A DNA stretch of 64,000 nucleotides. Source: Paraphoma chrysanthemicola. Its lineage: Eukaryota > Ascomycota > Dothideomycetes > Pleosporales > Phaeosphaeriaceae. Below the pieces are notes generated by a model. It saw only the letters and a program-made list of their open reading frames with translations. It did not search any database and was not told the DNA's origin. Positions 44,298-55,095 of this stretch are shown here, one piece after another. The DNA lies in contig JAGMWG010000002.1 of NCBI GenBank assembly GCA_020744225.1, positions 1,488,001 through 1,552,000 of the forward strand, written 5' to 3'. A program made the position numbers and the translations under genes. Numbering within the stretch: the stretch's first letter is position 1; every line of letters begins with the position of its first letter.

Positions 44298-47111
44298 TCA
44301 GACCACACCATATCTCTTCCCCCGCCCTTCCACTTCAATCGCAATTTCTCCATTCATCACGCCCTCCACGTATGCTTCTCCAACCACCTGCCACGCATCC
44401 TGGCATCCAATCTTTGCCTCTACATCTCTCAACTCCTGCTCCAATTGCGCCTTCTTCCGGCGCGAAGCATCCGCACCCACAATCCAGGTATTAGATATTC
44501 TGGACAGCTCTTTGCGAATATCATTCGAGCGCCGACGGAAGACCTCATCCATGTGTGCGAATACATACGGGCAGTTTGAGTCTGCGATGAGAAAGATGGC
44601 GTCGCCGTCTCGCAACCAGTTGGGTCCGATGCCCATGTAGCCGTTTGCTGTCACGAAGAAGCTTTGTGTCTTGATCCAGGGTAGATGTTTGGCTAATTGT
44701 AGCTCCACGTAGTTGGCTTCGTCAGAGGGTTTAGACGATTCATCGTGGCCCGAAGATGTAGTTGCATTCTCGTTGTTATTCTCGTTTTCGTGATCCATTG
44801 TGTCTATGATGCCGCTCACTTCACTGGTATTGTCAAGCTTCTCATCTTTGGTTCCTGCTTTGTGTATGGCGCCCGTTTCATGCGCCACTCCGAGAAGGGC
44901 TTCTTCACTTGCCGTAGGCGACGCGTGAGTCTTATCTGCACAGGTTTTCGTCTTCAATCGCTCCTGAGCTGGCTTTGGCCACGGCGCATTTGGAAATCTT
45001 GACTGGACCCTCGCATATGTGGCGTTCATCCCTTCGACATCCAGCGAACCATTCGAATCATAGCAATACCTCAAATCACCCAACTTCTGCCAGCTGCCGG
45101 GGATCTCAGTTCGGACGAGCCAGTCGAATTGCGCACAACAGTACTCCAACACTTTTTGGGTGTCTCGTTCACCCACAGCTTCTTCTTGTAGACGATACCG
45201 AGACATGACGATGTCGATCATAGTGTCAAGACCTGAACGCCCAGTAGATCGATAAGTCAAAGGGACCGCGTCGGCCATGAATTCGAGAAATCGAACTGCC
45301 TGGACCCCACCGCACGTCAACATTCTTACGACGGGGCAATGCTGTGCAACGACATCGAATTTGACAGCGGTCAGAAAAAGCGTTGTACCATCTGAAGAGA
45401 TTTGCGGCGCGACATCTCCCATCCCAACAGATGATTGGACTGGCTTGCCAGGATTGTTGTGGGCGAAGAACGGCTCCATGACTTTTGTCGTCCATGGGGA
45501 TGGATCCGGTACCCATGACGGGTAATGGTATACTGGTAGGTCCGGAAGCGTTAAGTCATTTGGTAGGGGGCGATGGCGCAACGTTATTGACAACAGAGTG
45601 TCCAAGTCTTGATGTGAGAGGATACAGGCTGCCAGATTCAGCAGCACGTGTTCGGTGTCTACGCCATAGTCGACATGCAGAGCATCCCACAGTCTGCGGT
45701 CTGAGATTGAGGCTACGCCGTCCTCTATCGAACTTCCGCCTGCAAGTGCGCTCCGTGTTGGCAGCTGGAGGGCTTGGTCAATGACGAAATGGTCGGGCTG
45801 CACTAGAGACAGGCCCGCGAATATCATATCTCTAGCATCGGATGCTTTTCGACCTTGGACCATATTCAACCACTCCAAAAGAGTGATCTTGCGACTAGCG
45901 TCCAAGGTCCCACTGGAGTTCAACAATTCCGGTATTTTCCTGATATGCCCCATCCACAGGGGAACGAAGCGCATGGCCATCTCCCACAGCGAGCTGTCTG
46001 ATATGCTTTGCTGGAACAAGTTGATTGTAGATGTTATGACTTCGGTCTCAAAGTAACAATCGCCCAGAATGAACTCACTTTGGCGGGCTAGACGCTTTTC
46101 TTGAACAATCCATAGCCGACGAAACCAACGACGAGTGAGCAGATACGCTCCTGCCACTATGCACTCGAGGTCCTTGAGATGATCCAGGAACGACTCGCTC
46201 TCAAAGAATTTGACCACGTGTTCGCTGCGAAGTGCTCCCGGCTGTGCTTCTGGTGAGTTCATGCAACACCTCATGGATAGTCGTCTCATTCCAGGAAGCA
46301 ACAAAGTGGGCATCTCGCCGAGCCAGATGACGACTTTTGCCGCCGACTCATATATTCGTCCCATCATTCGGACCTGTGCATTCCGCTCTTCGGCGTCATT
46401 TTGATTAATGCACAATGCATCGATCCAATACTCGCGAGATTCGATCCGCCTGAGTCGAAGCAGGAGTTTGTACAGGTTCGACTGCACCACAATCGACATG
46501 CCATCGACAAATATTGTATGCCCGCTTGCTGAGTGAAATATCGTATGCCCGCTTCCTGAGTGAAGGTCTGGATCTGCCCAGATCTGTTCGTGTTGCTGCG
46601 AAGAGTCCTTTTCCTCTTTCTCCCTATCGACAAAGCCTTTTCTACCAAAGAACACTTGCAGTGATCGCGAGAATTCTGACAATGCTTTTTTGACGCTGAA
46701 TATATTGTTAGCTCGCCAGATTGTCCAGAACGACTTGTCCTCTCTCCACGAATATGATATAGCTGTGAAATAGGGATCATCATTCAGGTCCACTGTGCGA
46801 AACGAACATCGAATTGGCTCTGAGAATGTTCCTTCCTCTATTCGAACGAGACGAATGCATGAAGACTGGGAGAGAGATTCATAGGTGCATTCTCGTGCCC
46901 ACATCCGCTTCGTCAAGTTAGCTGTGATACTATCACCGAAGTATACCATGCCCGAGAGTATTTCGATAAGAGCAAGACTTACTGCATATTGCTCTTTAAA
47001 CCTTCGCAGAATCGCACCTTCATTCCATCGTCTCGATAGCACAGTTTGTAGCCTGCGGCATACTCCGTCGAAAGCAACTCTAGCACTCGACCTATCGTTC
47101 GTCTCAGACAT
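44298..47111 (-). CDS. Large HET-domain protein with expanded HET core, intronless
   Basis: 937 residues in one exon from ATG 47111. The HET domain is recognisable (IRLVRIEEGTF, FTAISYSWRED, EYWIDALCINQND, QVRMMGRIYESAAKVVIWLGE). The stretch between the YSW and DALC motifs is far longer than usual, about 110 residues instead of about 40. It contains a 9-residue direct repeat (GSGHTIFHSASGHTIF). After the domain come RRWFRRLWIVQEKRLARQSEF and SDARDMIFAGLSLV, typical of the family. YPSWVPDPSPW and NGYMGIGPNWLRDGDAIFLIADS lie near the C-terminus, as in the HET-6-like proteins. The region around 740-810 is hydrophilic and low-complexity (ENENNNENATTSSGHDESS). Allorecognition role inferred. Confidence 0.9.
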   Translation of the reverse strand: MSETNDRSSARVAFDGVCRRLQTVLSRRWNEGAILRRFKEQYAVSLALIEILSGMVYFGDSITANLTKRMWARECTYESLSQSSCIRLVRIEEGTFSEPIRCSFRTVDLNDDPYFTAISYSWREDKSFWTIWRANNIFSVKKALSEFSRSLQVFFGRKGFVDREKEEKDSSQQHEQIWADPDLHSGSGHTIFHSASGHTIFVDGMSIVVQSNLYKLLLRLRRIESREYWIDALCINQNDAEERNAQVRMMGRIYESAAKVVIWLGEMPTLLLPGMRRLSMRCCMNSPEAQPGALRSEHVVKFFESESFLDHLKDLECIVAGAYLLTRRWFRRLWIVQEKRLARQSEFILGDCYFETEVITSTINLFQQSISDSSLWEMAMRFVPLWMGHIRKIPELLNSSGTLDASRKITLLEWLNMVQGRKASDARDMIFAGLSLVQPDHFVIDQALQLPTRSALAGGSSIEDGVASISDRRLWDALHVDYGVDTEHVLLNLAACILSHQDLDTLLSITLRHRPLPNDLTLPDLPVYHYPSWVPDPSPWTTKVMEPFFAHNNPGKPVQSSVGMGDVAPQISSDGTTLFLTAVKFDVVAQHCPVVRMLTCGGVQAVRFLEFMADAVPLTYRSTGRSGLDTMIDIVMSRYRLQEEAVGERDTQKVLEYCCAQFDWLVRTEIPGSWQKLGDLRYCYDSNGSLDVEGMNATYARVQSRFPNAPWPKPAQERLKTKTCADKTHASPTASEEALLGVAHETGAIHKAGTKDEKLDNTSEVSGIIDTMDHENENNNENATTSSGHDESSKPSDEANYVELQLAKHLPWIKTQSFFVTANGYMGIGPNWLRDGDAIFLIADSNCPYVFAHMDEVFRRRSNDIRKELSRISNTWIVGADASRRKKAQLEQELRDVEAKIGCQDAWQVVGEAYVEGVMNGEIAIEVEGRGKRYGVV
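46511..46564. repeat. 27-bp tandem duplication inside the HET gene
   Basis: Two adjacent 27-base copies, 46511-46537 and 46538-46564, differ at two positions (ATATTGTATGCCCGCTTGCT versus ATATCGTATGCCCGCTTCCT). The length is a multiple of three, so the frame is kept and nine residues are doubled. Confidence 0.9.
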
Positions 47112-47808
47112 TGTGTGCAGAACACTCCCACTCAGACCTCTTGCACACGATCAATATGTTAAGATGTACTTGCTTATAAGTAAGACTTGGAAGAAGATAA
47201 CATTACTACTGCCATCATGAGAATAATCACACAAGGCTAAAACGAATTCCAAGGCTTGGCATGCTTTTCGTGGGGAGAAGGCGGGGTTTGCCAGCTCACC
47301 TCAAGGGCTTGCTGTACCACTCGCGCCATGGCGTTTAAAATGAAAGCTAAGTGGTATGATTTGTTTCAACGTCGAGACTATATTGTTGTTACTGCATGCT
47401 AACATCTCTGAAAGGACATCTCGCCCGCTACACCTATATGCTACCATCAGAGCAGCGCAGATATTCCCGAAGGCTAGTAGAGTTCTACTAACGTTACACA
47501 TTAGTAGCTGCTTCAGAAGTGTCCCCCAGACATGTTGATATCCCGTACCTTTGCTTTGCAAATACGCCTTTAACGACAGTTGATGGAATTTGTTGCTCTA
47601 TTCATGGCACAACAATATGTATTCGAACATCAGATGATATCGCATGACCTGGTCGATCGCTCACACACTCCGAAACGCCTTGCAATAAAAGGCAGTCAAA
47701 GCCCACAAGCCCCAAATGCTCGCGCAACAAAACAGCAAGCCGCCACGAGGAAGCTATCGGTCGCTATGCTCTACCCAATAGGTTCGAGCTACCACTCTTC
47801 CGAAGGTT
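47112..47808. other. Intergenic region, no supported gene
   Basis: About 700 bases between the large HET gene start and the 3' end of SEC3. Short frames only; this is where the accessory-type genes give way to conserved core genes. Confidence 0.4.
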
Positions 47809-50800
47809 CTACTTTCGGAACGCAGCGGCCACTTCGTTCGTTCCCCAATCAATCTCCACTTCGCCAGTATATACATCTTGATTGATTCTGATTGTGCGGT
47901 CGGACACGTCATTGTACTTCTTCTCGCATTCTTTGAGCACCTTGAAGACAAGGTCGCGGCTAATGGTCGGATCGTCGGCGTCGCCAAAGTGCTTGTCGAC
48001 GCGCTTCTTGAGGGCCTCGATGCCCTTGCGAAGTTCCTTAGAATCATGGCCGTGAACGAGCTTCTTGAAAACGGAGCGAGAGTGTGACGAGCGCTGTGCG
48101 ATGGATTGAGCGCTGGCGCCAGGCTGCGTAAGGAGGGTCTCGGTGGATTCGACGAATTCCTGGAAATTGTTAGTCGTGAGGTCCAGTTGCACAAGAAAGT
48201 TCAAACATACCAAGAGCTTGCCCAACGGCCTTCGGATGACAGCGTCGACATAGAGGTTCATGTGCTCATCATACTCTTCATGGGCCTTGTTCTTCCAGAA
48301 CTCAAGAACTGAGTCATCTCTTGCGTCCACTTCTTCCATGTAATGGTTCATGTTCTCAATGAGCAATATGTGATAGTTCAGGGCCTCCTTGTCCTCTGGA
48401 TCTCCTTGGCCCTGTGATGCCATCACTGTTGGTGACTCCTTGGCGATCACCTTCAAGCTTTCAAACATAGCTTTGTTGATTCTCTGGTAAGCATCGTTAA
48501 CCATGCGGCGTACTTCAAGTTGCTCGCCGCCGTCTGAGGCCGGTGGTAGCATGTTTTCGATGGCAGCAGCAAAATGTGGGAATGTTTTCATGAAGGCAAT
48601 AACTCCCTTGCGCTTCTTGATCTTGACTTTAGTGTCTTCGATAGCTCGGATTTGCTCGTCGAGGAAGCGGTTGAAGAGGCCCTTCAGGCGTTCGTGTATC
48701 TTTTGCAAGTTTCGTGTTAGGAAGTCTTGGTTTGAATCCTCAATGTCGACCAGCTTTCGATCGACTGCCCCAAGGATGCCGACACCTTGCCTGAGATGAT
48801 TATTAGGTGTGTGAAACAATAGCACATCACTTCAACTTACAATGGGTCTGCTTGTACTGCCCAGTCCACGAGACTCTGTATTTCAGTCGGCCAGAATGAA
48901 AAGATCTCCTCCATCACACCCGTGACGTGCTTTGCCATAGCCCGGTCAGCTTCAAACTGTTTCCGGATCCACAAGTTTGGCCCACGACGATTTTCGGGCG
49001 AAGCCGCCTGGACGGCATCGGGGAAGTCGACCGCGTCATTGGAAGTTGCGTGGAAGAATTCCGTGATGAAGTTTTGCTCCGTCAGAAGCACGGGACCTGT
49101 GTCTTCCAGAACTCGGCCGAAGACATCAAAGGCGTAGAGCTTGCCATCTTGAGCCTTGTTCGCCTTCTTGTCCTCCTTCTCACCAGATGCTGAGCGGAGG
49201 CCACGAGCAAGAGTTTGACTCCGCTTCACGGTCAGCTTCCGAGCAGTGCCGGTGATACTCTCTGTCTCCTTCTCCTGTGCTGTGAACAAAAGCTCTTGTT
49301 CTTCTCCTGTTGGTTTCCGGGCGAACTTCCTCCACACCAGGATGTTGTCGCGAACCTCGTCCTGGTAGATCTTGGCTGCTTGCATCTGATACATGCGGAG
49401 CAGTGCATCCCACGAGCTCCTGTCGATCTCTTTGGCAAAGAGCATGACAGGACTCAACATCCATAGCTCGTTGCGGCCAATATCGTGCGCTTCCACATTC
49501 TTCTTCAGGGACGGCATGGAACCCTGATCAATATTCTTCAAAGCGTCCCTAGTTGTCATGAACGCTGCGCCAAAGGTGATCTCCATATGCTTCTTCAGTC
49601 GATCCAAGAACATAGCCCCCTCGCCAAGATACCTATCACGCTTCTCTTGAAGCGCCTGCATTCTAGCAAGCTCGCTGTTGCCAAAGCCTGAGGCGCTTGT
49701 AATCTTCTCGAGTTCACCAGCTGAGCGGCTGCCGGCGACGAAGGTCGGATCGATAGTGATGAGCGCCTTGTAAAGGAGAACTAACGAGGACTCAATATCC
49801 CTCAGGCCATTGATTTTGCCAATTGGTGCTCGTCGAAGAGATTCCAGCTGATCGGAAGTAATCGAGATCGTCTCGACTAGCTGCTGAAGTTCGTGTTGGA
49901 GTAACCGTTGGTTAGCTGTCTGGACTTGCAGACCCTGGCTTTGCGCTTCGATAAACGCGATATCATCGTTCAGGCTCTATTCCTTGGTCAGTTCTCTGCG
50001 ACATACATTTCGGTTTCGATTGGTTATACGTACACCCAGCTCGACATTGTACAAAGTCAGCAAGCCCTCAAGCTCATCACATTCTGCAATCGCGCGGTCA
50101 AGCATGCGCTCAACAGCCTCGACTCGGTCATCCTTCTGCTCAAGATGGTTAAGCCAGCTTCCAGCCTCGACTCGGGCGATCTCGCGTTTGATGTCACTCT
50201 CCAGCGATTCGATACGCTTAGCCGAGAGCTCACTGCTGCCCCAGCCAAGCTCGGAGAGTAGGCTTTCGAATTCGATACCTTGCTCATCGATCATCCTAGG
50301 ATCAATGCCAAGTTTAGAAATATTCATGATCTGTTGGTTAGATCTGCGTTTCTTGCGTCGGACTTCAGGTTCTGGGCTGGCCTTCTGAGGTGTTGCCTTG
50401 TTCGGAGACAGCGCCTTCTCCTCTTCCGTATCTGCAGGAGGAGTAGCGGGTGTCGGCGACAACGGGCTCGACACGGTGACGGAAGGAACGACTTCCGTGC
50501 TGATGCGCGGTCTTTCTTTCGAGGCTCTGTCTGGAATAGCCTTTGGTGGTTCTTCAGCTGGCTTTGGAGGCTCCTCCTTGATGGGCTCCTTCGGCGCCAA
50601 ACGCTGGGGCACGAAAACGCCGCTGATGCCGTCGGGCTCATCAGACGCCTTTGCCTCCTTGGGAGCAAACAATTTGGCTGCAGCACCGCCCGCACGTGGC
50701 TTGAAGGCGCCGGCAGCGGCAGCGGCCTTTCGAAATTTGCTAGCCGCCTCTACTGTGCCGAGGGTCTTCTTCACCATGGGACCCATTCCAGGCCGCTCCG

Positions 50801-52734
50801 TCTCTTCTGTTGGGGATTTCACAACCGTCGCTGCCTCTGACTCTGCAGCGGCTGGCTGCACGGCCTGTGCCTGCTCAGGGGGTTCAGACGTTGCTTGTAA
50901 CGGAGCCACTGGTACCTGTGGAAGCGGTGATGTAGGAGGTGGTGTTGGTTGGGCGGGAGGCGGTAGTTCCTGTGCTGATGGAACGTTGAGCGGTGGTGCG
51001 GCTCTGGGCCTCTCGGGCATCTCCTGTGGGCGTCTTCTTGGAGGTACATCGATCGGCGGCACGGGAGATGCCGAAGGCGTGTGGAATTCGGTACGTGGCT
51101 CGGTACCGAGGCTGCGTTGGGAACCTTCCGAAGGTCGTGCTTCCATCAATGGCCTTCTCCGCTGCGGTGGCTCTTCTGGTGGCACATCTTCGTTTCGGGT
51201 GAAATTGGAGCTCGCGTTACTCTGAGAAGTGCCAGGGCGCAATCCGCGTGGTGGTGAGAGGTCCCTTCGTTGTTGCGGAACGCCATTCAAACGTCGCTGG
51301 TCAAGAGGCGGCACGCTCGGAACTCCTTGTTCAGAAGAAAAGTCTTCCACTGACCGCTGTGATCTCTGCGACTGGCCATCTTCACCTCCTCGTCGTCCGG
51401 GGCTCAGACTAGGTGGGAAGTTGCTTGATTCCGGGGTTCTTGGTCGATTCACGAACTCAGATGTTGAGGACTGGGGCGTCAATGTTTGCGAAGGGAATTG
51501 TGGTGTCGGGGGCATGGGGTCGCGTCCTTGCATAGGCGGCCGCATTCTCATGCTGTCACCACTTGGCCGCGATCGGAGGCTTTGATCCATAGAACGCTTC
51601 TGCCTCAGATCTGGCATAGATGGCATGGCCGGAGGACCCTGCCCAGGAGCAAAAGGTGAGGGTCTGCGGGCATCGTCTGAAGTGCCTGGCCGGCTACCGT
51701 TGCGCATTTGATCGTCTGGAGGACCAGGTCTTCTTGGCCCCTGATACTCGCCTGGCGGCCGTCTGAAGTTTGGATTCTGGCCTGGCATTAGCGCTCTGCG
51801 TCCGTCGTCAGAGAGCATTTGAGGGGACTCTCCAGGCCTTCGAGGTGGAGGGCCAGGAGATTTTGGAGGCATTGGACCACGCTCAGGCGTGCCTTGTCGC
51901 GCCTGCGCAGGCTCCCTGCCATCTCTAGCACCAGCGGGGCCAGCAACGCGCCCCTCCGCTGTGGCTAGGTGGGGATGGCCGTTGGTAAGACCGTTTAGTT
52001 CAGTTGCACTGAACCCAGTCAAGATGGGGAACTCGCCCTTGGTGTACTTGTTGTAGATCTTGACCATGCTGCCAATGAAGAACTCCTTCTCCTTGGCGGT
52101 TCCAGCTTCCCAGTAGTACGGCTTGGTGATTGTCACGGTGAAACCCTTGTCGCCCGCCCACTTCTTCCGTTGTGCCTCCTCTTCATCTTTGGGGATCAGA
52201 TGCACGTAGTTCTCCACGGCCGATAGATCCTCCATGGGCCACGATTTGCCAACGGAAAAGGTCCCATTCGCATTTTCTCGTGCTTTATGCAGCTTGACTC
52301 TCCCAGTGTTCCGGACCGAGATCATGATGATGCGGGCCTTCTTGTTAGAGGCGGGAGCGGTCGGAGGCGGAGGGGACTGCGGATACGAGCCGTCTTCTTG
52401 GACGCGAATGTGTGTGATGTACGATTCCTGGACTGCGAGAGTCAGTCTCTGTTCTTTCTTTGCAATTTGAATGGTCCAAAAGCATTCCGCAGTGCACTCA
52501 ACCCGCCTGACCACGCCACTACTTACGTTGTCCTTGGTCGTCGACCTTGGCAAAGCAGCTTTCTGTAATGCGACGGCGTTCATCGTCAAAGCGCTCAGCG
52601 CGGGACATGGCTGACGGAGTAGAACCAGAGCTGTTGGTTGACGGCGGCCCTCTCGCGCCTGCTGTCGACGGGCGACTGGGAGGACCTCTGGCGTCTCCCA
52701 GCCCATTGGGGTAATTGCGCTGCCTCCCGTCCAT
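47809..52734 (-). CDS. SEC3: Exocyst complex component Sec3
   Basis: Five exons: 52734-52527, 52432-50034, 49976-48841, 48790-48211 and 48159-47809, 1557 residues. Introns are 94, 57, 50 and 51 bases; the 51-base intron is in frame and stop-free, but its GTATGT, CTAAC and TTTCCAG show it is spliced. The N-terminus (about 40-230) is the PIP2/Rho-binding PH-like domain: FDDERRRITESCFAKVDDQGQ, SYITHIRVQEDG, ARIIMISVRNTGRVKLHKA, GFTVTITKPYYWEA and EFFIGSMVKIYNKYTKGEFPIL. A long Pro/Arg/Ser-rich linker follows, then LGWGSSELSAKRIESLESDI and coiled coils, then the Sec3 C-terminal helical rod to the end (HFGDADDPTISRDLVFKVL). Sec3 marks exocytic sites at the plasma membrane and tethers vesicles at the hyphal tip. 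Confidence 0.95.
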
Positions 52735-53119
52735 TATGGCAACTCTACTGCCTCGCAGTAATCCGGATCATGTGTGGAGTGGCTGGTACAGCATGACAGG
52801 AGGTTTCACTGAAGCTCTCGTGGCTGCTGTGGACGTTGTGTCTCAAGTTTCGGTGCCATGCAAGTGACAGGTGGGCTTGCGCATCCGTGGGCGCGGAGCA
52901 ACGTAGCGTCAGTGAGCGGTGCACGACGCGGGCAGCAGGCGGACATGGGCAGACGCGGCGGTGTCGGACAAGGTGGACGCCCAATGCGCATTCCAGCAAA
53001 AGACGGCAGCGGCGAGTGAAAGCGAGACTGTCTTACTGCAGTGCGGAGATGGCGTCGTGTACTTCATATCGACGGCAGCCCGAGCGCTCGGGGCAGTGAC
53101 AGGGATGATTGTTTGGGTC
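52735..53119. promoter_or_regulatory. SEC3 upstream region truncated by a transposon
   Basis: 385 bases from the SEC3 start to the TA target site. GC-rich with no supported gene. Before the insertion this was probably one side of a shared promoter region with the SRP40-like gene. Confidence 0.4.
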
Positions 53120-53121
53120 TA

Positions 53122-53187
53122 ACGTAGTTTATAAGCGAGCGCCGCGTACAAGCGAGCGCCGCGCCTCACCAACTTTGCGCGCCTCTT
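53122..53187. repeat. Left terminal inverted repeat of the Fot1-like element
   Basis: 66 bases, matching 54908-54973 in reverse complement without mismatch by eye. Internal 14-base direct repeats at 53133-53146 and 53150-53163. Confidence 0.95.
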
Positions 53188-53242
53188 CAAGCGTACAACT
53201 CAACCACAATAGACAGCAGTATATTGATAGTTATACAATAGA

Positions 53243-54868
53243 TTAAGTAGTATCTACAGAGTCTTTTTTGCACGTACGGGCGTTGTGCCCAGTCTCTCTG
53301 CACCTGCTGCAGCGCGCAAGAGCCTGGCGGCTGAGGCCTGATTGCTCTCCACCTTGACGCTCTTCACGAGCAATCTGTTGATCAGCCTCACGTTGGGCGA
53401 GTATATCCTCGCCAGCTCCCTTTGTCAAGACTCCCTGCTTCTGTACGCGCTTTTTCTTGCGCTGCTTTCGCTTTGACGCTGCCTCGTTAGCCTTCTCAAG
53501 GCTGGTGATCCTCTCGCGCATCAGCTTAGCTGACAGGATCATCACCTCAGCGCCCTTCTTGAGCTGGTTGATTGCCTCAATAATCGACGCAGGCGAGGAG
53601 CTCTTGTGTTGGCGTACGCGCTCGCGAATCAGCGTTGATTGAGCCTCAAGCTCACGCGCGTTACTCGGCGTACGAGCCTGCCAGACAGCCTCTGGCAGAG
53701 CAGTAGGTGTGGGTGTACGCAGCTGTACGTCCAGCTTTGACAAGACAGCGTCTGGCTGAAGAGGTACAAGGCCTGCGCCTCGAAAGGCTGAGCAGATATT
53801 AGCTGTCGTGAACGCGCGGTCAAAGGCTGCTTTAAAAGCTGGCAGAAACTCAAGCTTCGTAATGTGGTTAATGTGGTGTCGGATAAGAGCCTCAACCTCG
53901 CGGCTGTACGCGCGCTTTAACGGCGAGAAGCAGCCGACATCAAGAGGCTGCAGCAGGTGAGATGAGTGAGGTGGCATGCAGAGCGTATAGATATTGTTCT
54001 CCTTGCAGAGCTCTTGAAATTCAAGAGAGTGGTGGCTCTCATGGCCATCAAGGACGAGCAGGCGACGCGCACCTACAACACGAGTCTTCGTGTGAGCGTT
54101 GAAGTGCTTCAACCACGCAACTCCAAGGTCGTTGTTTGTCCAGCCGTTGTCGCTAACTGCGATCACCCAGTCGCGTGGGATAGCTGCCTCCTCGTACCAG
54201 GCAGACAGGTGATACTGGCCAGCAAAGATGAGAAAGGGTGGAACTGTCCAGCCAGCAGCGTTGATTGCAGCGATCACCGTCACCCACTCACGATTGCCAG
54301 GCTGAATAGCCTTTGGCCGGCCTCTTCTCTCTGACCCAGTCACGACAAGCTGAGTCGTAATCTTGCCCATCATAAAGCCAGCCTCGTCAAAGTTATAGAC
54401 GTCCTCGTCGCAGATACCCCACTTGGCCTTTGTCTCCTCTACAAGCTCAAACCAGCGTTGTATAAGGATAGGATCTTCACACAGAGCTCTCTGCCTATCG
54501 TACGCTCGATTGAAACGCGTCGTAAGACTGTCTGTACGCCTGACAAAGTTGCGCGCCCAGTGGACGCCAACGTGACCAGCGTCGCGCGCAGCCAGCAGCT
54601 TATCAGCCATATCACGTACAGCTGCGTACGTGGGCGCGAATCCACGTTGATCAAGGTCGAGTATATGTCTAACAATCACCTCCTCTTCTAGCTGGGTAAG
54701 CTTCTTTGAGTTGGGCTGGCAATCGCGTCGTGCAGGCTTCCCAGCGCGTCAGCGTCGGATCGTTCGTTCAGCTACGTTGTAGACTGCTGCAGCATTGCGA
54801 TTACTTTGAATTTGTTTAGTTTGAATAGCTGAGATTGCAAGCTGAATATCTTCTTCTTTTGAAACCAT
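53243..54868 (-). pseudogene. Fot1/pogo transposase with one nonsense codon
   Basis: The natural start is ATG 54868 (MVSKEEDIQLAISAIQTKQI). The frame opens with a psq-type HTH (NRNAAAVYNVAERTIRR) and then meets a TGA at 54749-54751. After it the frame is uninterrupted to 53243 (542 codons in all, stop included). The stop fits a CGA-to-TGA change. The rest has the usual parts: GVHWARNFVRRTDSLTTRF (CENP-B-type HTH), the DDE catalytic core with YNFDEAGFMMGKI (first Asp), LLVLDGHESHHS (second Asp) and PPHSSHLLQPLDVGCFSPLK. A Lys/Arg-rich stretch follows. It ends with a zinc knuckle (RCSRCRETGHNARTC), unusual for Fot1 itself but seen in some pogo-like fungal elements. The downstream in-frame ATG codons would miss the first HTH. 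Confidence 0.9.
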
Positions 54869-54907
54869 TTGACTTGCGTGGCGTAGAGTTATTGTACGTT
54901 GAGTTCA

Positions 54908-54973
54908 AAGAGGCGCGCAAAGTTGGTGAGGCGCGGCGCTCGCTTGTACGCGGCGCTCGCTTATAAACTACGT
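54908..54973. repeat. Right terminal inverted repeat of the Fot1-like element
   Basis: Reverse complement of 53122-53187 over 66 bases, followed by the TA duplication. Outside it on the inner side the two ends diverge. Confidence 0.95.
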
Positions 54974-55095
54974 TAGCTTCCCGAGGCTGCAATGCCGCCC
55001 GCGACAACTTTTTTTTCGCGCCTGCAAGACTACCTTCACCGTCCACCCACTCCCTCAATACCCACTCGATTGCTTCAGAACAGCGTTTCGAAGCC

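Larger units (their letters stand above)
53120..54975 (-). mobile_element. Fot1/pogo-like DNA transposon with 66-bp TIRs
   Basis: Element spans 53122-54973 (1852 bases). It is flanked by the TA dinucleotide at 53120-53121 and 54974-54975, the target duplication of Tc1/mariner/pogo elements. Perfect 66-base terminal inverted repeats lie at 53122-53187 and 54908-54973 (start ACGTAGTTTATAAGCGAGCG). Each TIR contains two direct copies of AAGCGAGCGCCGCG, likely transposase-binding sites. A single minus-strand transposase fills most of it. Perfect TIRs suggest a recent insertion. Confidence 0.95.

Noticed and set aside
46460..46480. GGTTCGA sequence resembling a tRNA B-box
   Set aside because: It lies inside the HET coding sequence with no A-box or stem pairing around it.
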